Of a stretch of DNA of 64,000 nt, positions 24,055 to 36,809 are shown piece after piece (within the stretch, counting starts at the first letter, position 1; every line of letters starts with the position of its first letter). The DNA lies in the NCBI RefSeq assembly GCF_019578655.1, contig NC_063264.1, positions 27,303,688 through 27,367,687 of the forward strand, given 5' to 3'. Origin of the DNA: Ricinus communis. Taxonomy: Eukaryota; Streptophyta; Magnoliopsida; Malpighiales; Euphorbiaceae. The notes below the pieces were generated by a model that worked only from the letters and a program-made list of their open reading frames with translations, was not told the DNA's origin and did not search any database. The translations under genes and the position numbers were made by a program.

Positions 24055-25128
24055 TGTTCATCCAGATTCCTTGTCTCGGGGCTCCCTTGAGATAATGGCT
24101 TCTTGATAACTGGTGCGAGGAGTATGCATAAACTGGCTTACCATACTTACGGCATAGGAGATATCAGGTCTAGTGACAGTTAGATAAATTAACTTTCCTA
24201 CTAGGCGTTGATAATGCCCTATGTTATCTAATGGATCTCCATCTTCCAAATTGAGTTAGACATTAGTTTCCTTTAGAGTGGTCGTAGGCTTAGCTTCTAG
24301 TTTACCAGTTTCTTTTAAGGGGTCGACCACATACTTTCTTTAAGATAGAAATAAGCCCTTTTGTGATATGGCTATTTCTATTCCAAGAAAATATGATAGC
24401 TGACCTAGATCCTTAATATCAAATTTCCTTTTTAACTTTTGCTTAACCTTTTCAATTTCTTCATTATTGTTACCAGTTATGATGATATCATCAACATATA
24501 CTAAAATAATAATAGTGCATGAGTGATTGTGTTTTGCAAGCATAGAGGAATCTGAAGTACATTTACTGAAATTAATATTTAGAAGGAAAAAGCTTAGCTT
24601 GGCATATCATGCTCTTTGAGACTGCTTTAGACCATAAATTGCCTTGTTTAGCTTACATACCAATGACAGGTTTGATGTGGACTTGTGGCCTGGAGGAAGG
24701 GTCATACAGACTTCTTCTTCTAGAGTTCCTTAAAGAAAGGCGTTTTTGACGTCCATTTGAAATAGACTCCATCCTGAGTTAGTAGCAACAGATAATAAAA
24801 TACGAACAGTGTTCATTTTTGCTACTGGTGCAAATGTCTCTTGGTAGTCGATGCCATAGGTTTGTGTAAATCCTTTAGCTACTAATCTGGCCTTATATCG
24901 CTCGATCGATCTGTCACAATTAAATTTGATTTTGTATACCCATTTACACCCTACAGGTTTTTTGTTTGGTGGTAAGGAAACAATTTCCCAAGTGTTATTT
25001 TTTTCTAAGGCAAGCAGTTCTTCCTCCATGGCCTTACACCATTTTGGATTAGTGTTGGCATCGTAGAACAATGTGGGTTCTGTGTGTGCCGTGATGTTTC
25101 CTAGATAGGCTTGATATTTATGAGACAT
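24055..25128 (-). pseudogene. copia reverse transcriptase, broken
   Basis: The open part at 25128-24730 carries WCKAMEEELLALEKNNTWEIV, GCKWVYKIKFN, YKARLVAKGFTQTYGIDYQETFAPVAKM and QMDVKNAFL, then a stop replaces the next residue. The rest continues with GLKQSQRA, then LVYVDDIIITG (about 24465-24510) with the catalytic YVDD, DLGQLSYFLGIEI, and in another piece RLVGKLIYLTVTRPDISYAVSMVSQFM (24058-24249). Several stops break it. Confidence 0.9.
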
Positions 25129-25353
25129 GTGATCATAAGTAATGAAATTGCGAATTGGATACGATACCTTATGGGATACATAATCCTTTAATCTGATAGA
25201 AGGCCTAATTATTCCAGTGGATCTTCTTAAGGCAATCTCTTCCTGTGAAGGTTCGATTTCTTTGCTGCTTGTGATATTTTCTCCCCCTGAAGGGATTAGC
25301 CTTAAGTTGAGATGATGCTCCCCCTCTGAGTGAGCGTCCTGACTGGACTGCTA

Positions 25354-26028
25354 TTATAAAAAAACAGGATTATGCAGAAATAATAATATGTGTGGCCCAT
25401 GAGCGTGGTTAAGATGAGCATTATGAAAATCATGCGGTTTGTAATACAGTTCTTGTTCTAAAAATGAGACATCCCTAAAAATATATACTTTGTGTGTGAG
25501 GGGATCATAGCATTTGTATCCCTTTTTGCCTATGGAGTAACCTAAAAATAAGGTTTTGGCGGAGCTTTTTTCAAATTTGTGAAGATGCTTAATATGAACA
25601 AAAGCAGTGCAGCCAAAAACTCGAATGTGCCCTAACTTAATTTTTCTGCCTTTGAGAATATCTAAAGGGCTGAGATTGTATAATTTGACACTTGGAAGGC
25701 AATTGATAAGGTATGTGGCAGTAAGGAGAGCATCTGACCAAAAAATAGAAGGGATATTGTTTTGAAAAGGCAGTGTGCGAGTGACTTCAAGAAGATATCT
25801 ATTTTTTCTTTCAGAGACCCCATTTTGTTCTGGGGTATTAATACAGGTAGTCTGATGAAGAATGCCTTCCTTTTTAAAAAAGGTTGTAAAGTTTTGATTT
25901 ATATATTCTGTACCACTGTCAGAACGAAGAATTTTAATGCTACCGGTGTATTGAGTTTTAATAAAGTTAAAAAAATTCTTGGAAGCATGAGAAAACCTCA
26001 TTTTTTTCCTTTTAACAAATAGACCCAA
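25354..26028 (-). pseudogene. copia integrase core, partial open frame
   Basis: An open stretch of about 220 codons carries the rve integrase core and its C-terminal part: LRSDSGTEYIN, EQNGVSERKNR, FWSDALLTATYLINCLPS, RVFGCTAFVH, FLGYSIGKKGYKCYDP. The Asp of LRSDSG and the Glu of ERKNR lie at the positions expected for acidic active-site residues. The first core residues upstream are out of frame. Confidence 0.88.
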
Positions 26029-26199
26029 GTGGTGCGAGTGTAGTCGTTAATAAAGGTGACAAAGTACCGAAAATAATTATAAGAAGTAACAGGTGCAGGA
26101 CCCCAAACGTCAGAGTGAATTAATTCAAATTGTTTTCAGATGTGCGAGAGGAGAGGGGAAAATGGAGACGAATGTGTTTGAAAAATTTACAAATCGCAC

Positions 26200-26700
26200 A
26201 TTAACTGGAATTTAATTATAATAAAATAATTTATTTAAGACAGAGTCAGACGGATGTCCAAAGCGTAAATGCAATAACATGCCCGATCGACCGCTTTTGC
26301 TGATACAAAATAGCGATTGGTGGAGTTCTTAAGATAGTATAGACCATTGTCATAATATCCTTCACCAATCATCGTTCCTGTAGTGCGATCCTGAAACATT
26401 ACAGAAGATGGTGAAAAAATAACATTGTAGTTTAAATCATCAGTTATTCGACCAACTGATAATAAATTGGATTTAAAATCAGGAAGAAATAAGACATTTT
26501 TTAGATTTTTGTTAAGTAATGTAGTGGTACCACTACCCTGGATTGGAGTTTTGTTCTCGTTGGCAACTGTTACATGTTGAAAATTTTTTGCAGGATAGAA
26601 ATTTTACAATTTCGTTGAGTCCCATGTCATGTGATCAGAGGCACCGGAATCAATAATCCAATCATTGGAGCATTTTTTTTAATTTTGTTGGTACATAATT
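26200..26700 (-). pseudogene. copia protease and integrase zinc finger, broken
   Basis: WIIDSGASDHMTWD at about 26620-26665 holds the Asp-Ser-Gly active site of the aspartic protease. Further along, LLSVGRITDD and HLRFGHPSDSVLNKLF (about 26230-26285) mark the start of the integrase His-His-Cys-Cys zinc finger. Its cysteine half (C-A-I-C-K-F-F) is in another frame. An in-frame TAA follows the protease motif. Confidence 0.82.
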
Positions 26701-26789
26701 AAATGAATTAGATACCGAACCTAACCTACTGGGCTGTTGATTTTGAACCAGAGCTTGGATTCAAGACAGTAATTGATTGAGTTGGAGTG

Positions 26790-26920
26790 ATATTACCGGG
26801 TCGGATTCATGTCTGGGTTGGGTCGGGTCAAAATTGGAGCTGGAAGGAATTCGGGTCGGATTAGACAGGTTGGAGTCGGGTCGGGTCATGGAGTCGGGTC
26901 GGGTTGGCTCATAACCTTCA
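26790..26920 (-). repeat. TCGGGT-type low-complexity repeat inside copia
   Basis: TCGGGT/GGGTCG hexamer-like units recur about ten times, coding for RPDS/NPTR-like repeats in the Gag-protease spacer (RPDSMTRPDSNLSNPTR). It stands out as the GC-richest spot of the element. Confidence 0.75.
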
Positions 26921-27004
26921 GACCCATTATAAGCAGCCGACCCATTCTTCATTAACCCTAATCCGTCATATATTGTCGACCCGCTCTCTATTGTGCTCAT
27001 TCCT

Positions 27005-27870
27005 TCATTTTCTCTCTTCTATCTGCCGAATCTCTTCTCTCCTCTCCCATTCTTCACGCTTCCAGAGCCCTCTCACCCTCGAGATAGTCTTACTGAGGGT
27101 GGAGGTGCCAGTAGCCATTGCGGTGATGGCCCTGCTTTTTGCAGTGGTCACATCGCTCGATGGCACTTGGCCCCCCCTGTGGTGGGCTTGCTCTTGTCTG
27201 ATAGCGTAGGCTCGGTTGTCTGTGATGTCAGAGGTGGTGTTCATGGTGCTCCTTCTCGTCTCCTCGCACTGGATATTCGCTAACACAGCATCTATCTTGG
27301 AGAGATCAGATGAGAGGAGGATCTGCGATCTCAAGCCTTCGTAGCTTAAGTCCAGACCTATGAGGTAAGTATATACCAGATCCTGTTCCGCTCTTCTCTG
27401 TATCTCGTTTGGATTGTTTGACGGCGGAAGGTAATTCTGCAACTCTTCCCATCTTGTGAGTATTCTGTTGCATATTGTGAGAAACTTTTTGTTCCCTGTG
27501 TGATTTGTGATAATTCTTGTTTGAGTCTGAATATGTGGACAAAGTTGTGTTGATGGTCGTATAGGCCCTTCATTTTTTTTCAGATAGCTTTTGATGACTC
27601 CATTAAAATGCAGAGTCGGGAAATTTGTGTTTCCATGGTGTTGGTGATCATCGACATGACCAAATGGTCAGTCGTTTGCCACTCCTCCATTTCTTCTAAC
27701 TCTTCCTCTGTTGGGGCCTCTGGCCTTTCTGGTTTTGGTTTTTGCTTGGTCCCAGTGATGAACCCCAACTTTCTTCTGCCGCTGAGGCCAATATACACTA
27801 ATTTCGACCAGTCAAAATAGTTGGAATTTCCTTTCAGGGTAATGTTGGTTAATTTGTCATTTTGAGACAT
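27005..27870 (-). pseudogene. copia Gag, broken
   Basis: The frame opens at 27870 (MSQNDKLTNITLKGNSNYFDWSKLVYIGL), a typical copia Gag N-terminus, and runs to 27580. After a frameshift the UBN2-like part follows (about 27442-27200: YLIGLDLSYEGLRSQILL, SKIDAVLANIQCEE). A zinc knuckle near 27110-27155 reads C-D-H-C-K-K-Q-G-H-H-R-N-G-Y: the last cysteine of CX2CX4HX4C has become tyrosine. Gag normally packages element RNA, and this copy is disabled. Confidence 0.85.
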
Positions 27871-27928
27871 GGCTGGGTGGAAAAAGGAGAAGAAAAAATG
27901 GGTAAATGATGAGTTCAGGTTAAAACTT

Positions 27929-27940
27929 GCTCTGATACCA
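27929..27940 (-). other. Primer binding site (initiator-Met tRNA type)
   Basis: On the minus strand TGGTATCAGAGC lies immediately after the 5' LTR. This is the usual plant copia primer site complementary to the tRNA-iMet 3' end. Confidence 0.9.
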
Positions 27941-28233
27941 TGTAGAATTTTAGAGATGATGAATTGAATATAATCTGTATACTATTGATTCTGATCTTTA
28001 CAATTTGATTGTTCTGGTATTTATATACACATATACAACAGTAGCCTAATCTACTTGGTCCTTTGATATCTCTGTCCAACGTCCCTTTCTTCTCTAGGAA
28101 AGGTTGAAGCGGCATTTCCCCATCACAGGGATAGTTGCTCCCTTTCCCTATGGCCAGTGATGAGTAGCCCTGCACAGGCTTTTATGCCTATGCAGTGTCT
28201 GAGGCCATGCTTTCCTTCTTCTTGCTTTCAACA
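27941..28233 (-). repeat. 5' LTR of the copia element
   Basis: 293 bp, TG...CA bounded. It is followed inside the element by the primer binding site. About 20 or more substitutions plus a short indel separate it from the other LTR. Confidence 0.93.
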
Positions 28234-28238
28234 GTTTT

Positions 28239-30377
28239 TGAGTCATCTCCTTATCTCATTGTCGTTTCCAGCCAAAGTACGACTTACTATTTCCGTCCAA
28301 ATAGGGGACTAGATGAATGCTACCAGTTTTAGTCGTTACCATCACCAAATGAAGGAGATTCAACATCTTGAAATTTTGATTATCAGAATCTAATCTTTCT
28401 TATTCTGTCATTTGTTGGCCATTACCAATAAGACCTACATATAGCGGGAGGCTAGTAACGTCAAGAAGGTCACCTGGCAGGGGTTTAGCGTCGAATGGTG
28501 GTTGGACAGTAAGGAAGCATACGGAGAAAGAGAGGTGGCGACTAGTGTTAGGGAGAGAGTGTAACGGACTTGAGTGGATATTTTGCAATAGTTAAAATTA
28601 CTTCTACACTCTTAAAAAAACAAATTTTACTATACTAATCCAATTTCTTAATAATAATATATAATATATTATAATTTGAGGGTGCAAAAACTGTTATTTC
28701 TCATAGTTTCAATTAATGATATTCAAGTTTTTAAATTTATTTTAATGATCAAATACACTCTACTAAATATTTATTAATCCATTAAGTTCAAAGAAACATG
28801 AAAATAAAATAATAAATTAAATATATAAAAATAAAAATAAAAATAAAATAATGCACATGTTATAACATATATAAAAATGTGAAGGGGGAGGACAAACATA
28901 TTTATTAAAATGACTTTATTGATTTTTTAGTTAATTGAATTAATTGTCACATCCGTACTCTAAGTATGTATTCATCCTTTTAGCATTACATTTTCATATT
29001 GTGTCTTAGTTGAATTAAGGTAGTACTTAAGTGTGTTTAATAATAAATAATAGTGGGACTTAATTGAAGTGAAAGAAAGATGGTGGATTGAATTAGGATG
29101 AAAGAATAAAAGTTAGAGGGTTCATAAGTAATATAAACAATTTATTAAGGGCCTAAGGGAATATTTTATAATTAATCTTATCCTAAAGCATGTCTAGAAT
29201 CATCCACTCTGTACTCCTAAGCTTCCATATACATTTATGTTTACACACACACACCTAACATAAGAAAAGAAAAGAAAGGAATTGAGAGAGTTCCCTGATT
29301 AAACAACCTAGTCTAATTTTTTTGCCAAGAGGAATTTCAAGGTTTAAGCATTTTATTGGCCGTAATCTTCATCTAGAAAGGCTGTAAAGATTTATTTAGT
29401 AAGTATTTTAAGAGTTTTGATTGATTTGAGTTACGATTGGTGAGCTGTATTCTCGGGTTGAATTTTTCTCATTTTTCAGCCTCTGTATTTATTTCATATC
29501 TTGAACTAGAAAACTTCAAATTAGGCATGGCTTCATGAGTAGGAGATTTTAACAATCCTTTATGATTTTATATTTTTATGTTTGTACTAATTTTGTCTCT
29601 ATCTTTATGGAAGCAAACCAAAGAGTTTATTGCTCATTTTATCAAGATAGTTTGAGTTGGTCATGTTAAATTATGCTTAACTCCTTCTATAGTTATCCAA
29701 TTGAAGTAAATTTTTTTTTGCATATTATAGACTTAAATATCTAGAAGTATACAAAAGATGGGCCTCAAATACTTCATTTGTAATTCCCAATAATTTTTTA
29801 AAATTTGCCCTAAAAATTTGCTTTATCATGGTTATTGAGATAGGAATGTAAGATTGAGTTTAAAAGCATAATTTGCAATCATTTGGGGGCTGTGTGATAG
29901 GAGAGCATAAAGGCTTATTATTTTATTAAATTCTAAGTGAAATTTATAAACTAAGTGTTGAAAAAGGTAAGGTAGATATTTTGTGGAGCTGGTTGAGCAT
30001 AACTAAAGGCCACTTTGGTAAGTAGATATCAAGCCCTTGCAAATTTGATTTCTTTGATTTGAAATCTGAATATTGACCTTGAAAAAAAGAGCCTTAAAAT
30101 TGTTATTTTAAGCTTATTAAATTTCATATTGGAACTAATTTCAAAATATATTTAAGTGTTTTTACAAATTTGAAGTATAATTATCAAAGAGTTGCATAAA
30201 GGGCTTAATTATTTTGTATTATTTAGTTTAAAGGCTTAATTGTTCCAACTTAAAATTTAAGGGCTTAATTGAAATTCAGTCAAAAATTTAAGGATATGTC
30301 TATAATTAAATATGCTATTTTTAGAATTAAGAATTTATTATGTAATTAAAAAAAATAATTAATTAGTATAATATTAG
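28239..30377. other. Intergenic DNA, possible old LTR-like relic
   Basis: Starting at 28946, TGTCACATCCGTACTCTAAG resembles the 5' end of some plant gypsy LTRs, and 30195-30290 repeats a 'gggcttaattg' phrase three times, as in decayed LTR elements. No coding domain or matching second LTR is visible. A weak minus-strand frame at 28400-28588 is not recognised. Otherwise nothing is seen. Confidence 0.3.
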
Positions 30378-31199
30378 AAGTGGATGGTATTGACACCCCT
30401 TTTGAAACAATTAGCATTCTCACTATCATTAATACATTAAATTTTTTCATTATACCCTTTTTGAGTTTCAAGCTTCTAACCAGTCCATGATACCTATACA
30501 CTTCCAAACCTTTCCAAATTTCATTCACTTTTTCTTTTTCTTATCATCATTCTGCTCTTAAAAAAAAGAACAAAAAAATAGAAATGTACAATACTGATGA
30601 ACTTCAGCATCATATAGATACAAAAAGCCATGGACAATCTTCATTATTTGGTGCTTAAATAACTATATTTGTAATTTATGAGATAATAAAAAGAAAAGTA
30701 TCTGATGCTTTCAAATTAACTATGGGATTGACAATTTCAATCTTGATTAACCTTTCAAAGTAATTATATACATTATTTTATTTTTCTACTTTGCAAGAAA
30801 AATGAGTAGTTGATTTAGATTGTTTTATGAATATCATGCTTAATTGTGATTATTCTATGTAGTGTTAATGTTTTCTTAAGAAGATCTATGACAATTTTAT
30901 ATTTAGTCATTTGAATATAATTTATTTTAGACCTTCTTTATATTAATTTAATTATATATATAAATGTTAATTTTTTGAATGATGCTTCAATTTATTAAAG
31001 AAAATATTCAAGTTTAATAAATATTTTAAATGGGTAAGAACATAATTAGAAAGTAAGAAATGTGTAATGTGTAAATTCAAATATTTAATTATAGTGGAAC
31101 TATTAGAAAATGTGAGAAAGATATAATGGAAAAATTCAATTTTCTAATGATAGTGAGAGTGGTAATTGTTTTAAAGGGAAGGTAGATAACATCTCCCGA
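30378..31199. mobile_element. Non-autonomous DNA transposon with about 70-80 bp terminal inverted repeats
   Basis: The left end (about 30378-30458: 'cacccc..ttttgaaacaattagcattctcactatcattaa') and the right end (about 31121-31199) are inverted copies of one another. For example ATTCTCACTATCATTA on the left corresponds to TAATGATAGTGAGAGT on the right, with mismatches spread along the arms. The interior is AT-rich and non-coding. Long inverted repeats and a length of about 820 bp suggest a MULE-type MITE. I could not find a 9-bp target duplication. Confidence 0.65.
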
Positions 31200-34100
31200 T
31201 TAAAAATATAATTAAAATATTTTTAAAAAAAAATTATTATCATCGTTGCTTTAAAATTCTAATAGAATTTAACTTTTAAAATCACATTTGTTCTAAATGA
31301 AATATTGATTATAAATATTATATATTATTAAATTAAGTAAATAAATGATTAAATTAATCTAATTAACTAAAAAACTAGTAAGCTATTATTAATAAATTTA
31401 TCTATCATCTATTTTGCATATATATATGAAAAGTCCGTCCATGCCATATTGTAATATTGTTGTTGCCTCATTGGTTTTTTAGGTTTTTTATTTTTATTTT
31501 TATTTTTCTCTATTTATTATTATAATTTAGTCGTGCTTTATACAAAATTTAATTAAATATTTTATTAGTAAATTATATATTTTTTTTATAAATTAATTTT
31601 ATATTTATATTTGTAGCTAAATTTATTCTATCTGATACAATTATATTAGATAATTTTTCATTAAATTATTATAATTTCTACTATAAACTATATAATTAGT
31701 AGAGCATATATGTTAAATATTTTTTATTTATATTAGTTTGTATGTCAAATATAAAAATAATAACTATTCTAGTATATATATAAATATAAACGTCGTGGCA
31801 ATGGAACCGGCCGGTTTTGATTCGCAGTTTCGGTTTCAGTTAGTACTAACCAATTTTTAAGAAATATTAAAAAAATTATTTTTTTACGAGTTGAAATTGG
31901 AACTAATAGTTCTGATTCCAATTGACGAAAAGTCAATTTTAAACTAGTTTGTTGGTTCTAAGCCAATTCTAGTTCGTTTAACCAATTCGGCTCTGTTTTT
32001 CTAATTTATAATTATCGATTTGACTATTAAAAGCTAAAATAAATAATATGAGAATATATGAAATGTAATAAAGAAATAAAAAATATTATAATTAAGATCT
32101 AATTTTGTTGGCAATATAGAATATACATGAATTATTCATTACTAATTAAATTTCAATAATATAAAATAATAAAAATAAAAATTGAAGTATAGAAATATAG
32201 AGAGAGAAAAAAGAGTTAATGCAAGTTTAAGAAAATTTAAATGGCTTTAATAGATTTCTATTCTTCTTTTAAGTGTTTCTCGGTATAAATTATAAATGAT
32301 TATAGAACTATATAATGTTTAGATTTTTTCTATAATTAATAAATAAAAAATATTAAAAAATAAAAAAATAAAAGCTATAAATGAATATAAATTTTAAGTT
32401 TAAATGAGTAATAGCAAAAAAAAAAGGTAAAAAAATATAAAATTCATTAATGAATTCAAATTAGTAAATTAAGAAAAATAAATATATCAAATGAATAATT
32501 AAGTTTAAAGGAAGATTTTGTAATATAACTAAAAATATTATGTATAAATAAAATAATGTTAATTAATTATTAAAATAATAATAAAAGAACTACATAAAAA
32601 ATTTAAAATTTAAAAAGTTGTTATTATTCCAATATAGATTCAAAGAAAAAAAATTATTCTTTTATAAATTCATATTTATTGAAAAAATAACAGAAAACTG
32701 TGGTTAAATTATTATTTTTTATTTTAGCTTAATATATATATATATATATATATATTAGATTAGATGAGCAAAATTATAGAGAAGAAAAGTAAATGACAAT
32801 TGAGAAAACAATAGTCAAATAGTGGGACAGAAGAGAAGTGGTCCATTATGTTAGCTGAAGTGAAACCCATGTGTTCACAAACAGTCAAATAAAAACCTTT
32901 GAGGTATAAATCCATAGACCCACCATCACAACAACTAATTACTCACATCAATAGCCACTCCTCCCACCACATGCCATTGTATCCATAATAAATGTTATCC
33001 TTCTTTTTTCAAACTCTTTTTTTTTTTTTAATACTTTGGGTTTTTCTTTTTTCTTTTTCTCCTCCATACAATTTGCAATTATTCCATTAATATATATTGC
33101 TAATATTAAGATATATTTAATAGAAGAAAAAGGGATGCCCCTCAAGCTAAGTATGATTAGTTCTTTTTTTTTTTTTCTTCTTGCAAAGAGTGAGAATGTC
33201 TCAATGGGCTAATCACTTTTATAGCAAAATGTTTCTTTGGAATTGGCTAGTTTATTAAAAGAAATTGAGAGAAAAGGGAGGATTTAGATTTGATTTCATG
33301 TTCTATAAGTGTACAAACTTGCAATGTGAGGACCTAAATGATAGTGTCAGTATTATCTAACATGTCTTCAATGCAATAAATTTAATTGAATTGTTATTTT
33401 TATTAAATATATACACTGTAATAAATAAATAAATAATAATATATAATATATATACATATATTATATATTTTTTAATATTAAATATTTTATACGTATTTAA
33501 TTATTTCATATTATTCACTATTTTAGTTCAAAATTTAAATAAAAATAAAAATATAATTAGCTTTTTTATTTTATAAAAAAGTAAATATATCCATAAAGAA
33601 AGAATTAATAATTAAGTAAAGTCTTGTCCACATCACCCATCATGGCTCATAGCATAATGCTCGAGATTCTTGGTGAGAATTAATATCATGTAGTTTAAAA
33701 TGTGAGCAAGTGAATTAACTTTTTCCAATTTCAATCTTTGAACTACTGATAAAAAATTACTTAATTTAAATTAAAAATAAAAATTTAAAATATTAATAGA
33801 ATAAAATAAAAATAAAAGAGTTGAATAAGATAAATTTGAAAGTGACAATATCATCAAGTAAGAGTATTAGAATACTAAATCTTTTAACAAACAAGTGAAA
33901 ACAAAAGGCATCTTATTTGCTTACTAAACTGGGAGTCATGGCTCCTGAGTCATATCATAAGACCCTTTCATTGGACTTACATAAATTTTAAAAAAAAAAA
34001 TGGGAATAACAAAGTTGGTAACAAAAATACAAAGTGTTAGAGGCTATGATGATGAGTAGCTTTTACCTATGGAGACACAACCCACAAAAATTTGGACCAA

Positions 34101-35560
34101 ACTAAAAAGAAGTTTGCTAAGCTTAAATCAAATGGGTCCCAAATACTTTGTTTCTTTGTCTCAATTAGAGAAGACAATACCATAAATTTCATGTATTCAT
34201 GATCATATCAATAAACTATTCATTACTAATATCAGATATGGACAGCTGTGGTTGGGTTATAAGCAAGGTTTTGTATTATATATATATATATCAAATCTTT
34301 AATGGACCAACCCATGCATCACTCTATGCTTCAACATTATTTTATTTCTCTTCTCTTTAGTTTATATTGACATTACAAATTTCCCATTTTCACATTATAT
34401 GGGTTCTACTCTTTACTGATATAGAAATTTGGTTCATCATCTGTCCATTCAGATTAGAAAATTTTATACCTTTTTTTTATTTAATTACATGAAAAAAGCT
34501 TAATTTGATATTTTTATTTATAAATTTATGATTTTAATATATATATATATATGATCGGTACGAATATAAACTGATAATATACGTAAGTAATTTATTTCCA
34601 TACCAAATATGCAGATTAAATACAGTTTTATTTATATTAAAATATTTCAGTCCGAAGGACGGATATTTAATTGGTTAATTGATATAATAAACAACCATTA
34701 ATTTAGTTTAAATCTTTTTGCCGGTAAGCAAGAAATTGAATATCAATTCTCTTGCCGAATACTGATGGAAAAATATTAGATATATCTAAATTTTTATTTT
34801 TATTAAATTTATAATTTTTTATTTTTTATTTTACTGTGTACAATATAAAAATTACAGTTTTTGAATTTTTTATATTATAATTTTGATTAATTTTTTATTT
34901 TTTCAATTGCCTTTCATTAAAACAACCAAAAAGCAAATGAAACAACTGAAAAGTAATTGAAAGTAACCAAAAAAAATAACTGAATAATAACAAAATAATA
35001 AATTTAATAAATAAATAAATAACTTTTTAAAGAAATTTATATAGATAAAAATAATTTATTTTATTGATTTTAGTATATCTTTTAAAAGGTTGCCAATATT
35101 AATTGGCTTACTCAACTATTAAGTCTCACGGAGAATCTCAAGCATTATGTTATGAGCCGTGAATTTATGAGTATTGTGGAATATTCCTTATTAATCTATT
35201 AATTCCCTCATTGATATATTGTGTTAAATAACAAGTTAATTTAATTTTTGCCTTTAAATAATATTTTAAATTAGATAATCAGTAATTTTAAATCATTACA
35301 TATGTATAAATTATTTAATATTAAAATATATAATATATAAATATTTATTTATTTATTTATTATGGAAGATTTAAGTAAATATCTTTTTGGATTAAAGATG
35401 TAAATAAATATAATTAGGTGATATTTAAATTATGACGTTCATCTTAAAATGACAAGAAAAATCTTTGGTGTGAGGAATTTTGCAAACTTAGTTATTAACA
35501 TTTGACACTAATACTATTTAACTTATTTAGATACTTAGACTTAATTTTGACATTCAGTTA
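31200..35560. other. AT-rich gene-free DNA
   Basis: No credible coding frame. 31790-32000 has a CCGGCCGGTTTTG...CGGTTTCAGTT / AACCAATTCGGCT pattern reminiscent of the plant 'CGGTT' low-complexity repeats. TA microsatellites lie at about 32733-32754 and 34270-34290, and an AT run at 34537-34552. 32950-33200 has short A/T tracts. Nothing else is recognised. Confidence 0.5.
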
Positions 35561-36151
35561 CGGCATGTTTGGTTCAGCTAATTTTGATTAGTTGGTAGCT
35601 GGTGGCTAATAGCTGGTAACTGGTGGCTAATAAATTAAACTGTTTGGTGAAATTTTATTAGCAGTTGCTGTTAGTATGTTAAATGACTATTGAATGTATA
35701 AAAATTTATCGTTAAATATATTTTATTTTATTATATTATATTAATGATACAAATTAATTAAAATAATTTATGATAATTAAAAAACTTAGAGTTAATTTTT
35801 TAGCTAAATTGTATTTATTATTAAAAATATTTATAAAAATTATTTTAAAAGTAAAATTTAAATCTGTATTCTACTAATAAAATTTCTAATTTTAAATATC
35901 ATATTTCTAAATATTATAATTATTTAATTATTAAAATAATTTTAAAATAATATTATTTCATAAAAATAATAGTGTCCAAATAAATAAAAATCCAAATCAG
36001 TTATTAACGGATAAAAAAAAGCTTTAAAACAGAGCTGATTAGAACTAAATTAACTACCAGCTGTTGTTTCTTAAGTCTTTACCAAACGTTTTAATATAGA
36101 TGTTCAGTGAGAAACAACTATCAGTTGTATCAAACTTCTAAACCAAACACC
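35561..36151. mobile_element. MITE-like element (TGTTTGGTT termini)
   Basis: The left end carries GGCATGTTTGGTTCAG and the right end CTAAACCAAACACC, its imperfect inverted copy. Internally TAGCTGGTGGCTAAT/TAACTGGTGGCTAAT recur on the left, and AACAGCTGGTAGTTAATT (reverse of 36043-36066) on the right, so sub-terminal repeats are also inverted. About 590 bp, AT-rich and non-coding. It resembles hAT- or Harbinger-type MITEs with GGNNTGTTTGG ends. The exact target duplication is unclear. Confidence 0.55.
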
Positions 36152-36470
36152 TATTTAGAATGGATCATTAAATTGAGATGTACCTTTTAAGTCTATCATA
36201 GTATTTATATATAAAGTTAATTACATAATTATATGTGATGTTAATTATTGACTAATTAATTAATTAATATTAATTATTTATAATTAAAAATTAATTAAAT
36301 ATAAATATAATAACTAATACTAGTACAATTAATTTTGTTTAAATGTCACTTTCCTAAGGATATCTCCTTTTGATGAACTAATCACTTCCATTTCTATCAC
36401 ATAGTTTGGAGTTAGTAGGTGGACATTCAATATAAATGACAGTAAGTATATTTAATATAATATATATATG

Positions 36471-36558
36471 TCATGGAGAAGTCAAATTTTGAATTACGTT
36501 TGACTATTTCATTATCTTATAGTTTTAAACCTAACCAAACTAAAAGTAATATAAATTA

Positions 36559-36607
<49 letters not shown>

Positions 36608-36702
36608 ATAGAGAAGTCAAATTTTGAATTACGTTTGACTATTTCATTATCTTATAGTTTTAAACCTAACCAAACTAAAAGTAATATTAAATTATTTTAA
36701 TT
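36471..36702. repeat. Recent direct duplication, about 135-bp period, spanning an AT microsatellite
   Basis: The block beginning TCATGGAGAAGTCAAATTTT at 36471 is repeated at 36606 with only one substitution and one short indel over about 97 bp. The two copies are separated by (AT)n at about 36567-36604. The near identity shows a recent event. An open frame runs through both copies, but this is a result of the duplication and not evidence of a gene. Confidence 0.93.
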
Positions 36703-36809
36703 AATAATTAAGTTTAATTTTTATTTAATACAAAATTAAATAACTAGGAAACAAAAATAAATGTATTAATTTGTTTAATGAGTTAATATATAAAGTATTT
36801 TAAATATTT

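Larger units (their letters stand above)
23258..28233 (-). mobile_element. Ty1/copia LTR retrotransposon, degenerate
   Basis: About 5.0 kb, flanked by two LTRs (23258-23551 and 27941-28233) that begin TGTAGAAT and end TTCAACA. GTTTT on both sides (23253-23257 and 28234-28238) is the target duplication. On the minus strand the primer site TGGTATCAGAGC (27929-27940, initiator-Met tRNA type) follows the 5' LTR, and a purine tract (TTGAGGGGGAG) precedes the 3' LTR. Domain order is Gag, protease, integrase, reverse transcriptase, RNase H, which defines copia. Stops and frameshifts in every part make it non-autonomous. The LTRs differ at roughly 20 or more positions by eye, so the insertion is old. 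Confidence 0.95.

Noticed and set aside
36473..36700. 75-codon frame with Ile-Tyr repeats
   Set aside because: It is created by the direct duplication and the AT microsatellite; there is no sign of a protein.
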